A stretch of DNA of 64,000 nucleotides. Origin: Symbiodinium natans. Taxonomy: Eukaryota > Sar > Dinophyceae > Suessiales > Symbiodiniaceae. Under the pieces are notes generated by a model. It was given only the letters and a program-made list of their open reading frames with translations, made no database searches and was not told the DNA's origin. Positions 1 to 12,100 of this stretch are shown piece by piece; the stretch's first letter is position 1; the number at the start of each line of letters is the position of its first letter. The position numbers were made by a program, and so were the translations under genes. Location of the stretch: contig CAJNDS010000013.1 of NCBI GenBank assembly GCA_905221605.1, forward strand, positions 62,001 through 126,000, read 5' to 3'.

Positions 1-757
1 AGAAGAACGCAAGAGATCCTTAGCGAAGAAGTGAATTATCAATTGACTGCAGAAAACTAAGATATCACCGCCTTCGCTGCCTGTGGCGTTTTTAGGGTTT
101 AGGGATTTTAGGGTTTAGGGCATAGGGTTTAGTCTAGGGTTCAGGGTTTAGGGTTTAGGGTTGCTTGGCTTGCTTGGCTTGCTTGGCTTGCTTGGCTTGC
201 TTGGCTTGCGTGGCCACACGGCCGGAAAAAAATAAGGAAAAACACGGAAAACAACTAAGCAAAAAAGACCGCCACCCGAGGACAGCAGCTCAAAAATAGG
301 GTTTAGGGTTTAGGGTCGAGGGTGCCTAAACAAACCCCGAACCCTAAAACCCGAAACCCCAACCCCTCATCCTGGCACTCCCCCAACCGCGAGCAAGAGC
401 AGGACGTAAATGGGTAGCACGTAGGCCCTCACTTTGGACTATCTACGTATGTACGTACGTACGGCTGCTTAGGGTTGAAAGCTTCGCATGTATCCCCCGA
501 TCCCTTGAGAGCTGCCAAACCCGCAAAACAACATCTTGGCATTTGGGAATGGGTAGAGACATATTTAGGGTTTAGGGTTTAGGGTTATATGGCTAGATTT
601 GGGTATGTCTGCAGGCTGCGAACTACTAGATTTCTTGCAAAGGTGCCGTGCTCAGCGGGGTTCCTGAGGAGTTTACAGCGAGCTCAAAGTACTGCTCAAA
701 AAACTGCTTGCCTATTACGGACCTGGCATACATACACAAACATACACACACACATAG

Positions 758-788
<31 letters not shown>

Positions 789-2187
789 CATATATATATA
801 TATATGTGTATGTATGTATGCGTGCATATATATATATATATATGTACGTATGAACATAGATATATAGCTTGCGATCAATTCTACCGTGTTTTTCGGGGCC
901 GATTGGGAGACGCGAATTAAAAAAAAAAAAACGCGATCTCGCTCCTGTAAGAGCAGATACAGAAGTCTGAGTCATATTCCGAACTGCTCCAAGAGTTCTT
1001 TCAAAGTGCTGGTTGTCTACTTTTTGCTCTTTCTGTTTGTTGCCTTGCTGTTCGGTCCCCTCTTGCCTCTCTCTCCCCCCTCCTCTTCATTTGATTTCCG
1101 TCCACATTTCTTCGTATTTGGTCCATAAATGGCCTAGTGCAAGCACTACTTGACTAGAAACAAGCACGTTTGGGTAGACAAAACACATATAAACCGTAAA
1201 CCCTGAACCCTGAACCCTGAACCCTAAACCCTACAGTAACCATGCCCCAACGTCCCAAAGCATCTGAAATGGCCTCTGAGCATCGCCTCAACGAGACTCA
1301 ACATGAGTGTTTCCCAAAATAGGGGTACCCTTTTTATACCCCAGATAGAAGATAAATCCCTTCAAAGGGACCCCCCCTAAAAAGGGTACCCCTATTCTCG
1401 GAAACCCCCCACATCTAAATACACAGCCAATCCTACGTTGTCGGCCTCAGAGGTGGGTGTCACAGAAGCTGCCCTCCACTGCCCAGTGTTCCCTATACCC
1501 TAAACCCGAAAAACAAAAACTGCTGCGTCTGTCCCGTATATAGCACATACATACATACATACATACATACATACATACATACATACATACATGCATGCAT
1601 GCATGCATACATACATACATACACACATTCCTATATGTATATCTTTAAATAGGTGACCAATATGTATATGTATGTATGTATGTATATGTAAAGACAAATA
1701 TATCATTAATTGTGTTAATTCTGATGTATTCATATGTATATATATATATACATACATACACATCATACTCACAGGTATACATGTACACATATGCACATAC
1801 AAAAATACATACATACATCTACATGCATGCATACATACATACAGACAGGCAGACAAACGTTCATACATACATTCACTAACTGTATGCTATGTACACCGTC
1901 ATGCCCCACTGTACAGAAACTAAGCTCATGGGCCCCGTGCATTCCCATGTCTTGCAGCAATCCCCGAAAGCGAGAAAAAATCATCAACTCTCTTAGGCCA
2001 TCTTGAAAAATCGCCACTGCGACCCCCGGGCTGCGGAACGACCCCAAAACCCTCTAGACCCGAAACCCTGAGCCCCAAACCCTTACACCCTAAACCCGAA
2101 ACCCTAAACCCTAAAACCCTAAAACCCGAAACCCTAAACCCTAAGCCCCCCCAAAGCTCTTGGCATCCCCTGGTCGGTAGTCAGCCT
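1..2187. other. Gene-poor stretch with telomere-type repeats and microsatellites
   Basis: Holds TTTAGGG arrays in both orientations, a GCTTG repeat (about 163-209), (TA)n-rich tracts at 740-870, (CATA)n at 1542-1622 and 1670-1880, and one inverted-repeat element (1309-1405). The small open frames here are microsatellite translations. No gene seen. Confidence 0.7.
1309..1405. mobile_element. Near-perfect inverted-repeat element
   Basis: 28-bp arms (GTTTCCCAAAATAGGGGTAC and its near complement, about three mismatches) around AAATCCCTTCAAAGGGA. Resembles the GTTTCCGAGAATAGGGGT end of the CATGGGGGTTTCC family. Confidence 0.8.
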
Positions 2188-3226
2188 TCACTCATCGGAG
2201 GCCTGCCGCCGCGCGGTGACAATGTCACTGAAGACATCTGGAGCGATCTCGACATTCCTGGGTTTCCCTTTTAAAGTTTAGGGTTCAGGCCCTTTGTCAA
2301 AGAAAAATGCAAAAGACCCCCCAAAGCCAACCTAGCTTCTTCCGGAACAGGTCCAAGCGATTGAGATGCTTCTCGTGCAGAGACCGACCGGGAGGGCGAG
2401 GCACACCTGATGGAACTTGCCCCCTCCACGTCGTAGAGTCCCAAGACGACTTGAGCGCGAACTGTGGCTTTCGCAACGGCTTTGGGCCAGCCGTCTGCTT
2501 CATCGGCATCAAGCTCTGGCCGTTTGGTCTCTGTCGCCTTTGGACATTTTCAGGATGGACGGCAACCCCTGCGGCACATCCCATGGCTTTCACGATGGTT
2601 GCCCGATGTGGCTGCTGGAGCCTGAAATGTTGCTTCTATGGTAAGCTTGTCAACTCGCGGGCATTTCACTCAAGGGGCGCAAAGGACAATCCGGACATCA
2701 CGTTGCCTAGGATCTATGAGGGCGCAAAAAGCACTGCGATTGCAGGGAGCCTGGTCACTAGCCCCTCAATTCCGGCCCTAAACCCGAAACCCGAAACTAC
2801 AGGCCTCAAGCCCCAAGCCCTAAACCCAAAACCCAAAGACAGGAGCCTTGTCTTGTAGACTTGGGCTGTAGGGCCGCCAGGATTAGAGAGTTTCGGAGTT
2901 TGGCGCAAGCCAGTCTTGTGTGTGGCATGGGGGGTCAGGGTGTGAGGGTTTAAACCCTAAACCCAAAACCCTAAACCCTGCTTAGGGGCCTCTCAAAGCA
3001 AGGCGATCCATGACTCTCCATGCTTGGTAGCCCAGTAACCTTATCATAACAAGGGCACTCCTTTTTGGCTAGGTCATTTTTATAAGGGAGCCCATGACAA
3101 AAACAGGGTAATCGGCACTACTGGGCTACCAAGACTGCATTTTTGCTAGTCTCATTGCCAGCCTTGCGTTTTGCAGGGGTTCGCTATGATCTGGGTCTGT
3201 AAACGATGGTCCGTTTTGGAGTGCCC
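2188..3226 (-). CDS. 3' end of an unknown gene, four exons in phase
   Basis: Exons 3192-3226, 2573-2621, 2407-2537 and 2188-2257 total 95 codons with matching phases (GA, GC and GT donors) and a TGA at 2188. Reads GHSKTDHRLQT, LQQPHRATIVKAMGCA, RPELDADEADGWPKAVAKAT, VRAQVVLGLYDVEGASSI, NVEIAPDVFSDIVTARRQAS-DE. It looks soluble and helical; I recognise no family. The intron 2538-2572 is only 35 nt. Further upstream islands (3702-3780 SIPIKPSKGALLAPKPREVG; 3855-3905) may belong to it. Confidence 0.6.
3023..3133. mobile_element. Inverted-repeat element, CTTGGTAGCCCAG family (full copy)
   Basis: Begins CTTGGTAGCCCAGTAACC and ends CTGGGCTACCAAG, about 111 bp. Interior AAGGGCAC..TTGGCTAGG..ATAAGGGAGCCC is shared with other copies. 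Flanks CATG/ACTG show no exact duplication. Confidence 0.85.
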
Positions 3227-3382
3227 CTGACAGAAGTACTATGTTATCATCGGGACCCTGTGGGACCCAAAACTACAAACCCAAGCTTAAACCCTAAAAC
3301 CTAAAAAAGCCTAAAACCTAACCCTTGAACCCTCCCTTAAAATTCAGGGTACAGGGTACAGGGTTCAGGGTTCAGGGTTCAG

Positions 3383-3517
3383 GGTGGGGGGTGGGGGGGG
3401 GGTGGGGGGGGGGGGGGGGGGGGAGGGGGGGGGGGGAGGGGGGAGGGGGGTGGGGGGGTGGGGGGGGGGGGGAGGGGGGGGGGGGGAGGGGGGGGGGGGG
3501 TGGGGGGGGAGGGCGGT
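3383..3517. repeat. G-rich homopolymer tract
   Basis: Mostly G with isolated T and A, after GGGTTCAGGG units. The glycine frames here are translations of the run. Likely hard to sequence accurately. Confidence 0.9.
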
Positions 3518-4149
3518 GCGGGAAGCACAACTGTCCGAGCCAACGGCTGTAGTGGTGCTGGGAGTGGTGGACGAGGAGGTTACCTTATCTGGAACTCAGG
3601 AAACAAAGTAGATGAAAGAAAGCAGCCAGTCACTTGTTTTACTAAGCCTTACACCCTAAACCCTAAACCTAAACCCTAAACCCCATAAGCCGATCCAATT
3701 CTGGGGGACCTACTTCCCGGGGCTTTGGGGCCAGGAGGGCGCCTTTTGATGGCTTGATGGGAATCGAGCTATTGAAAAGGAATAAGGGTTCAGGTTTCAG
3801 GTTCAGGGTTTAGGGTTTAGGGTTTAGGGTTTAGGGTTTAGGGGTACAGTACATGGTACATGGGTCGTTTGAGCAAGGCTGCGAGTCTTGTGCCCAGATT
3901 TCAGGATTGTTGGTCCCTTGCTCGGTGGGCTTTAGGATTCTGGGGTTTAGGGTTTAGGGTTTAGAGCTTTGGGTTTAGAGTTTGGGTGCTTAGAACTGAG
4001 CCACAATGCTTTGGGCTTTCGGGTTTTAGGGTGCCGGGTCTGAGGTTTTAGGGTGTCGGATCTGAGTGGTTACCCTAAACCCTAAACCCAAAACCCTAAA
4101 CCCTAAACTTAGCCCAGAAACCCCAAACCCTAAGGCAGAACAGGGATTG

Positions 4150-6560
4150 CCAAGCCCCTCTTTCAAGCCGCGGCACAGTCGTGGCAGAGGTGGCCACGGT
4201 GGTAGTGGTCGAGGTGGAGAGCGTGGCAGCGGATGTGGTGTGGGTGGTGCTGACCTCAACCCCAGAAATTAAAACCCTGTTTTCCTGAACCCTGAACCCT
4301 GAACCCCTAAACCCTAAGCCCTCAGCCCTAAACCCTAAACCCTAAACCACAGCTCACGTTTTGTTTACCCTGAGACCCTCCTGCGTCTCTTCGGGGTTGG
4401 GGATGTATAGAAATTGTATAAGGTTTGGGCGCCAAAAGATTGACAGGAGATGTTGAACGACCGCGGCACAGTCGTGGCGGAGGTGGCCACGGTGGTAGTG
4501 GTCGAGGTGGAGAGCGTGGTGGTGGATGTGGTGTGTATGGTGAAGGTGACCTGGGCCAAGTGCCCTAAACCCACTGACCTCAACGCTGAAGATTGAAACC
4601 CAGTTCTCCTGAACCCTGAACCCTATACACCCTAAACCCTAAGCCCTAAGCCCTCAGCCCTAAACCCTAAGCCGCAGCTCACGTTTTGTTTACCCTGAGA
4701 CCCTCCTGCGCCTTTTAGGGTTTGGGGATGTATAGAAATTGTATAGGGTTTGGGCGCCAAAAAGTTTTGACAGGACATGTTGAACGACCGCGGCACAGTC
4801 GTGGCGGAGGTGGCCACGGTGGTAGTGGTCGAGGTGGAGAGCGTGGTGGTGGATGTGGTGTGTATGGTGAAGGTGACCTGGGCCAAGTGCCCTAAACCCA
4901 CTGACCTCAACGCTGAAGATTGAAACCCAGTTCTCCTGAACCCTGAACCCTATACACCCTAAACCCTAAGCCCTAAGCCCTCAGCCCTAAACCCTAAGCC
5001 GCAGCTCACGTTTTGTTTACCCTGAGACCCTCCTGCGCCTTTTAGGGTTTGGGGATGTATAGAAATTGTATAGGGTTTGGGCGTCAAAAAGTTTTGACAG
5101 GACATGTTGAACGACCGCGGCACAGTCGTGGCGAAGGTGGCCACGGTGGTAATGGTCGAGGTGGAGAGCGTGGTGGTGGATGTGGTGTGTATGGTGCAGG
5201 TGACCTGGGCAAAGCGCCCTAAACCCACCGACCTCAACCCTGAAAACTAAAAACATGTTTTCCTGAACCCTGAACCCTGAACCCTATACACCCTAAACCC
5301 TAAGCCCTCAGCCCAAAACCCTAAACCCTAAACCACAGCTCACGTTTTGTTTACCCTGAGACCCGTCTGCGCCTCTTAGGGTTTGGGGATGTATAGAAAT
5401 TGTATAGGGTTTGGGCGTCAAAAAGTTTTGACAGGACATGTTGAACGACCGCGGCACAGTCGTGGCGGAGGTGGCCACGGTGGTAGTGGTCGAGGTGGAC
5501 AGCGTGGCGGTGGAAGTGGTGTGGGTGGTGCTGACCTCAACCCCGGAAATTAAAACCCTGTTTTCCTGAGCCCTGAACCCTGAACCCTATAAACCCTAAA
5601 CCCTAAGCCCTCAGCCCTAAACCCTAAACCCTAAACCACAGCTCACGTTTTGTTTACCCTGAGACCCTCCTGCGCCTCTTAGGGTTTGGGGATGTATAGA
5701 AATTGTGTAGGGTTTGGGCGCCAAAAAGTTTTGACAGGACATGTTGAACGACCGCGGCACAGTCGTGGCAGAGGTGGCCACGGTGGTAGTGGTCGAGGTG
5801 GACAGCGTGGCGGTGGAAGTGGTGTGGGTGGTGCTGACCTCAACCCCGGAAATTAAAACCCTGTTTTCCTGAACCCTGAACCCTGAACCCTGAACCCTGA
5901 ACCCTGAACCCTGAACCCTGAACCCTATAAACCCTAAACCCTAAGCCCTCAGCCCTAAACCCTAAACCCTAAACCCTAAACCACAGCTCACGTTTTGTTT
6001 ACCCTGAGTCTTAGGGTTTGGGGATGTATAGAAATTGTATAGGGTTTGGGCGCCAAAAAGTTTTGACAGGACATGTTGAACGACCGCGGCACAGTCGTGG
6101 CGGAGGTGGCCACGGTGGTAGTGGTCGAGGTGGAGGATGTGGAGTGGGTGGTGCTGACCTCAACCCCGGAAATTAAAACCCTGTTTTCCTGAACCCTGAA
6201 CCCTGAACCCTGAACCCTATAAACCCTAAACCCTAAGCCCTCAGCCCTAAACCCTAAACCCTAAACCCTAAACCACAGCTCACGTTTTGTTTACCCTGAG
6301 TCTTAGGGTTTGGGGATGTATAGAAATTGTATAGGGTTTGGGCGCCAAAAAGTTTTGACAGGACATGTTGAACGACCGCGGCACAGTCGTGGCGGAGGTG
6401 GCCACGGTGGTAGTGGTCGAGGTGGAGGATGTGGAGTGGGTGGTGCTGACCTCAACCCCGGAAATTAAAACCCTGTTTTCCTGAACCCTGAACCCTGAAC
6501 CCTATAAACCCTAAACCCTAAGCCCTCAGCCCTAAACCCTAAACCACACTTCAGGGATTT
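4150..6560. repeat. Eight-copy tandem repeat, 292-334 bp period
   Basis: The landmark CGGCACAGTCGTGGC starts at 4171, 4464, 4791, 5118, 5452, 5755, 6087 and 6379. Each unit has a GGT-rich core, a GTTTTCCTGAACCCTGAA stretch, CCCTAAA units, CAGCTCACGTTTTGTTTACC and GATGTATAGAAATTGTATAG. Outlying copies lie at 7340-7560 and 7600-7720. The plus frame of the core would read RHSRGGGGHGGSGRGG, but stops in every unit and the minus-strand gene context argue against coding. Confidence 0.9.
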
Positions 6561-7251
6561 ACACCCTGAGGCTCTCCTGCGATTCTTAGGGTTTGGGGAT
6601 TTATAGAAATCCGCCGAGGCCTCGGGCCGAAGGGCACCCTCCCAATCCTCCCCAAGCCCAAATATGTCGGACCCTTTTTTTTTACCTGGAAAGGGTACCC
6701 CCCCGTGGGCGACCACAATCTGAAAGCGGACGGTTCGCCAGGAACAGGGCTGCCCCCCTGCCCCCCCCCTGCCCTGCCCCCCTTTTTTGCCCCCCCCCCC
6801 CCCCCCCCCCCTTCCCTTCCCCGGCCCCCCCACCCCTTGCCACCCCCCACTCAACTTTACGATCAAGAGTATAGATGTGCCTGAATCATGGTTATATGGT
6901 GGGTGTTCGAGACCAATAATCTAGCTGCGGTCGTGTAAAGAAATAGGTGGGGGCCGCATTGTGGCAAAGATAAAAACCAGCTTGACATCCAGTAATTGAT
7001 GAAGGCTTTCTGTTTCTTACTTGTATTTACAGTATACAAGCCCAGTTCGCTTGTCCTTCTAAGGGGTTTATGAGGGATCCCAACCCGAAAACAAGTTTTC
7101 ATTGGTTTGTAGTGTAGTGCAAGTTTACTATTGGCAAGGACGTTTCCGTGAGCCTGCGGGATCTTCTAAGCCCTCAACCCTAAACTAACCCTAAACCCCG
7201 AACCCAAACCATAAACCATAAACCCGGAACCCTGAACCCTAAACCCAACCC

Positions 7252-8724
7252 TTATTGCTTGAGGTCCAGCGACTTGGGCGCTGCGGAATCACCATGCTCA
7301 CGGATGCGCTGGGCCGGGCCGAGGCGGGTCGCGTAGCGTTAAAATTGTATATATGGGTTTTGGGGCGCCAAAAAGTTTTGACAGGACATGTTCAACGACC
7401 GCGGCACAGTCGTGGTGGAGGTGGCCACGGTGGTAGTGGTCGAGGTGGAGAGCGTGGTGGTGGATGTGGTGTGGATGGTGAAGGTGACCTGGGCCAAGCG
7501 CCCCTCACCCTGAAAATTAAAAACATGTTTTCCTGAAACCCTGAACAATGAACCCTACAAACCCTAAACTCTAAGCCAACAGCCTTAAGCCCTAACCCTA
7601 AACCACAGCTCAGGGATTTTTGCCCTGAGGCTCCTGCGCCTCAGGGCTTGGGGATTTATAGAAATTGCAAAGGGTTTGCGCGCCAGAAAGTTTTGACAGG
7701 ACATGTTGAACGACAGCTTTGACTTTTGGATATTTCATTGTACCTGTTTGTGGTCTTCCGGGGCTTTTGCGTTGCCTTCTGGTGCTTTTGTTTTTTGATT
7801 TCCCGCGGGCCGTGCTTCGATCCTTGCAGTGCTGAGCTTTTGTGGCCGTTTTGAGGGCCTTAACGGGAACGTTTCTGGGAGCCTCCGAAGACCTGGTTCG
7901 GACTTTTGGGGGGGGGGGGGCTCCTGTGAGGCCTTGTAGTGGGGTTTAGGGTTTAGGGTTTAGGGTTTAGGGTTTAGGGTTTGGGGTTAGGGTTCAGGGT
8001 TTAGGGTTTAGCTTTCCGGAGCTTTGTGGAGACTTTGGAAGGCTTTCTTTTGGGGGTTTGCCTTGTCGGGCTGTTTGGGGCCCTAAACCCTAAACCCTAA
8101 ACCCTAAACCCTAAACCCTAAACCCCAAACCCCAAACCCCAAACCCCAAACCCTAAACCCTAAACCCTAAACCAAACCCTAAACTGCTTTGGAGCCTCCC
8201 TTCTCGGAGACGATGTGTTGGGGACTGGGCGGGGGGGGGGGGGGTTGGGGGGGCAGTTTTGGGCCGGACGACTTTTGTTGGTGGCTTGTCTGTTGGACCT
8301 TTTTATGGAAGTTTCGCAGGAGCCTTGAACCCTAAACCCTAAACCCTAAACCCTAAACCCTAAACCCTAAACCCCAAACCCCAAACCCCAAACCCCAAAC
8401 CCTAAACCCTAAACCCTAAACCAAACCCTAAACTGCTTTGGAGCCTCCCTTCTCGGAGACGATGTGTTGGGGACTGGGCGGGGGGGGGGGGGGTTGGGGG
8501 GGCAGTTTTGGGCCGGACGACTTTTGTTGGTGGCTTGTCTGTTGGACCTTTTTATGGAAGTTTCGCAGGAGCCTTGAACCCTAAACCCTAAACCCTAAAC
8601 CCTAAACCCTAAACCCTAAACTACCACACGCTTTGAACTTGTTGGGTTCGCAGGCCTCGATGATCCTTTCGGGGCATCGCGGGCCTTTGTTGAGCTCTTT
8701 GAGGGCCCTTTCGCTCATCGACAT
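7252..8724 (-). CDS. Possible short two-exon gene, unknown function
   Basis: First exon 8656-8724 begins ATG (MSMSERALKELNKGPRCPER-IIE) with an in-frame stop upstream and ends GAG|GC. A later exon 7252-7308 reads RIREHGDSAAPKSLDLKQ-stop in compatible phase (acceptor CCCAG|C, not the usual AG|G). If joined directly the product is 41 residues; further exons may lie between. No family recognised. Confidence 0.4.
8082..8579. repeat. 249-bp tandem duplication including CCCTAAA arrays
   Basis: Near-identical segments (AACTGCTTTGGAGCCTCC starts at 8182 and 8431) contain a CCCTAAA/CCCCAAA array, a G-run and GGAGCCTTGAACCC. The near identity suggests recent duplication or assembly duplication. Confidence 0.88.
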
Positions 8725-9054
8725 TTTTGGGTTTTAGTATTTAGTTCAGGGTTTAGGGCCCATTGGTTTTTTCAGGGGGGTGACCCCCTGGGCCTTTTGT
8801 GGTCGCAAAGGCGCCTTTGATGAATTCTCTAAACTCGGTTTGCAGCTGACAACCAAACTTGGGAAACTCACGATGATATAACATACAATTTCGGTTTATT
8901 TGTCTTGAGGGTTTTGGGTTTTGGGTTTAGGGCTCAGGGTTCATAGGGTATAGGGTTTAGGGTTTAGGGCTTAGGGTTTAGGGTTTAGGGTTTAGGGCTA
9001 AGCCCCAAGCCGAAGCTCCAAACCATCCGGCCGAGCTGCGGGAAAGGCCACAGC

Positions 9055-9108
9055 CTGGGTGTTGCTCGAGGTCCAGTACGTTGCGTTGTTGACCCATTGG
9101 CGCAGCTC
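9055..9108 (-). CDS. Exon-like island (ELRQWVNNATYWTSSNTQ), unknown gene
   Basis: 18 codons, acceptor AATCAG|GA, donor CAG|GC. The acceptor and first six exon bases are duplicated at 9354-9377. Confidence 0.55.
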
Positions 9109-12100
9109 CTGATTTCTCATGGAGCTCACCCTACAAGCCCTATAGGGTTTATAAACCCTAAACCCTAAGCCGCAAACCCGAAACCCTAAACCCTAAACCC
9201 TAAAACCCTAAACCCTAAACCCTAAACCCTCAGACCTGGATCTTGGTAGCCCAGTAACCATCTTACAATAAGGGCACCCGTTTTAGGTTGGTTCCTTGAT
9301 AAGGGAACCCAGAACCAAAAGCAGTGGTTTAAGGCTTCACGGAGCACTTGCAGACAGCTCCTGATTTCTCATGGAGCCCAAAACCCTAAACCCTAAACCC
9401 TAAACCCTAAACCCTAATTATAAACCCTAAGCCCTAAACCCTAAACCCTAAACCCTCAGACCTCAGACTGTGCGGTCTGAGGGCTTTCTTCGCAACGCTT
9501 CGGGGTTTACGGTTTCGGGTTTAGGGGTACGAGCACGTTCGCCAAAAAAACGGGTCCACATGTTAGTATAGGGGCCTTGTGTCTCTTTCTTATATCTTGG
9601 GCACTCTCAACAACACCCTCAAGCCCGTAAGCGTTAAAAGCGGCAAACCCGAACAAACCTTACCGTAAGGCCCTAAACCCCAGATCTCAAAGCCCGACAC
9701 CGAAGCACTTAAGGCCTTAATCCCCAAGCGCCCTAAATCTTGTAAACCCGAACCTCACTAAGCCCTAAACTAGGCCCTAAACCCTTTAAACTCTCAAAAC
9801 CCTGTAAAAGCTTCAAACTTAAACCCGAAAAACCCTGTAAACCCTAGACCCTGAACCCTGTTCGTGCAAATCCTCAACTCAACTCAGCCCTCCTCCACCG
9901 TGCCCGCAGTGGGCCCAGCGTAGCCCGCGTTGTCCTCGCTTGAAGGCTCAGGGGCTTATAAGGCTGCGGGTTATCAGTTACAAGCTAAAGTTCATAGCCC
10001 TACGAGGGTCTCTCTAAGTATATTCCTTCTAGTTTAGCTTTCCTTGGTAGTCCAGTAACCATCTTATGAGAACTGTACCCTTTTTTGGGCTACTTTATAA
10101 GGGAAGCCAGAACCAACAAAAAAAGGTAATTTAAGGTGCCGCTGGGCTACGAAGTTTCCGAGTGGGGCACAACACCTTGATCATCCCCTGTAACCCGTGT
10201 ATACTGCCTGGGGGCAGGGTGACCTGCAACCTTGCAACCTCAACCTTGCAACCTGAGGGGGAATTTAGGGTTTAGGGTTTAGCGTCTAGGGTTGGCCGCA
10301 AATGCTCAGTGCCCCAGACCCTAAAACCTTAACCCTACTTGATGACAAGCAGAAAATGCCGATGCAGGCGCCGTCTCAGGGAGTGCCAAGGCAGCGTCCT
10401 GTCATTCATCCCCCACCCCTCCCTGGCACATTAATGGTCAAGGTTGCCTAATACTCCCCACTACTCGCTCTGGCTCCCTAAGTTTCAGTATGCACATACC
10501 CCCCCCCCCATGGACCCCCTCCTTAAGAACCCCATTATAAGCACCAACGAAAGAAAACACCAGGACTGCGAAAGGTTTAGGGTTGAGGTGTCAGCGGCAC
10601 ATATAGGGCTTTGTAGTTATGACTGAACTGTAAACCCTAAACCCTGAACCCATGGTTGTTAGGGCCACTTGGAGCCTTTTGAAGGCCTGGGTCTCACTAT
10701 CCGAATCCTGCGATCTTTCAGTACTGAGCGAAGGCCATGTTGTGGGTTGAGGCTTTAGGGTTTGTTTGAGCCTCAGCCCCAGACCCCCTTTCTACAGAGC
10801 AGACCTGACAGTCCTTAACCCCAAGCCCCAAACGCTGTAGTCTAACGAGTCCGAAGCTCTGAACGGCCTCTTACCCTCGTTTAGGGCGTACAAACCATCA
10901 TGGCGCACCCCCCTCCCAAGCCCCTTTAGAGCCACAAAGCCTGTGCCTAAAACGACATAAAACCTCCCCACGTGAAATGTCCCCCCCCCCCCCCCCGAAG
11001 CCCTAAACCTCTAAACCCCGTACCTTCAGCCCCTAACCTAAGCCTTAGAGCCCAGGTAAGTATCATCAGGGTACATGGACCCCAAACCCTAAACACTAAA
11101 TCCCTAAACCCTAAACCCTAAAACCCTCAAATCCTAAAACCCTAAAACCCTATAAAGCCTAAAACCATTGAACAAATTAAAAATAAAACTGAATAACCCT
11201 AAATAGCCCTAAATGACCCTAAATAACCCTAAACCCGAAATCCTGACACCCCCGCGCCTCGAGTGCTGTGGGCAGGGTGCTCTGGGCCGTGCTGTCGGCA
11301 TCCGCTTGCCATCCTGCAAGATTCTAGGGTTTAGGGTTTCGGGTTTAGGGTTCGACCTTGGGCCCTTAAGGTTGTACCCTTGGGTATTGGGGTACCTCTT
11401 TAAGGACCCCTTGAAGGAATTTAAGGGCCTCCTTAGGAGCATATTCAGGGGAACGTTTAGGGATACAACCTTAGGGGTACGAGTCTTCACCCTAAACCCT
11501 AAACCCTAAACCCTAAACCCTAAACCCTATGGGACTCTTCCTTGGAGCCCTAAGGTTGTTCCCTTGGGAGGGTCATGAGACCCATTTTCAAGATCCTCTG
11601 AGGGACGTTAAGGGCCATATGAAGCAGGGTAAGGGTTAAGGGTTCAGGGTTTAGGGTTTAGGGTTTAGGGTATAAGGTGAGGGTTTAGGGACCCAAACTC
11701 AGGTTACCCGTTTTGAAGTAGGGTTTATATTACTGCTTTTGGTGAGTGTGCATAAGGTTCCTTTCTAATATTGGTGAGTGTATATGTTGGGTGTCCTTTT
11801 GGGGGTACAAGAGATATAAACCCTACTTCATATCATGGGGGTTTCCTAACGTACCGGTATCTTCTTGGGCTCCTTCTTATAAGGGGATCCTACTGTTTGG
11901 GGTCTATATTAGGGGTCCCCTTTTCTTGCGTAAACCCCCATATGAGTATGTTAAAGGAACCTCTTACGGGTACATCCTTAGGGGGTTTAGGGTTCAGGGT
12001 TTAGGGTATAGGGTTTAGGGTTCCGAGTATGACTTCCTTGAGAAGATGAGCCTGGGGCTCGAGAGATTGGGGGGTTGCGGCGTAATGTAGAGTGTAGGTT

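Noticed and set aside
589-1879. Tyrosine/isoleucine/histidine-rich frames
   Set aside because: TA and CATA microsatellite translations.
2307-2858. 183-codon plus-strand open frame
   Set aside because: The minus strand here carries four exons that join in phase with a stop and better composition; the plus frame runs into CCCTAAA translation (NPKPE).
3325-3679. Glycine-rich open frames
   Set aside because: Direct translation of a G homopolymer with telomere-type ends.
4026-5256. Repeated 72-92 codon minus frames (TTTVATSATTVPRSFN) and the plus RGG-like frame
   Set aside because: They repeat with the tandem unit, and each copy reads into telomere-type sequence with stops. No sign of an exon.
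4150-6560. CRISPR-like spaced repeat
   Set aside because: Units of about 300 bp with no unique spacers, in a eukaryotic intron-rich setting.
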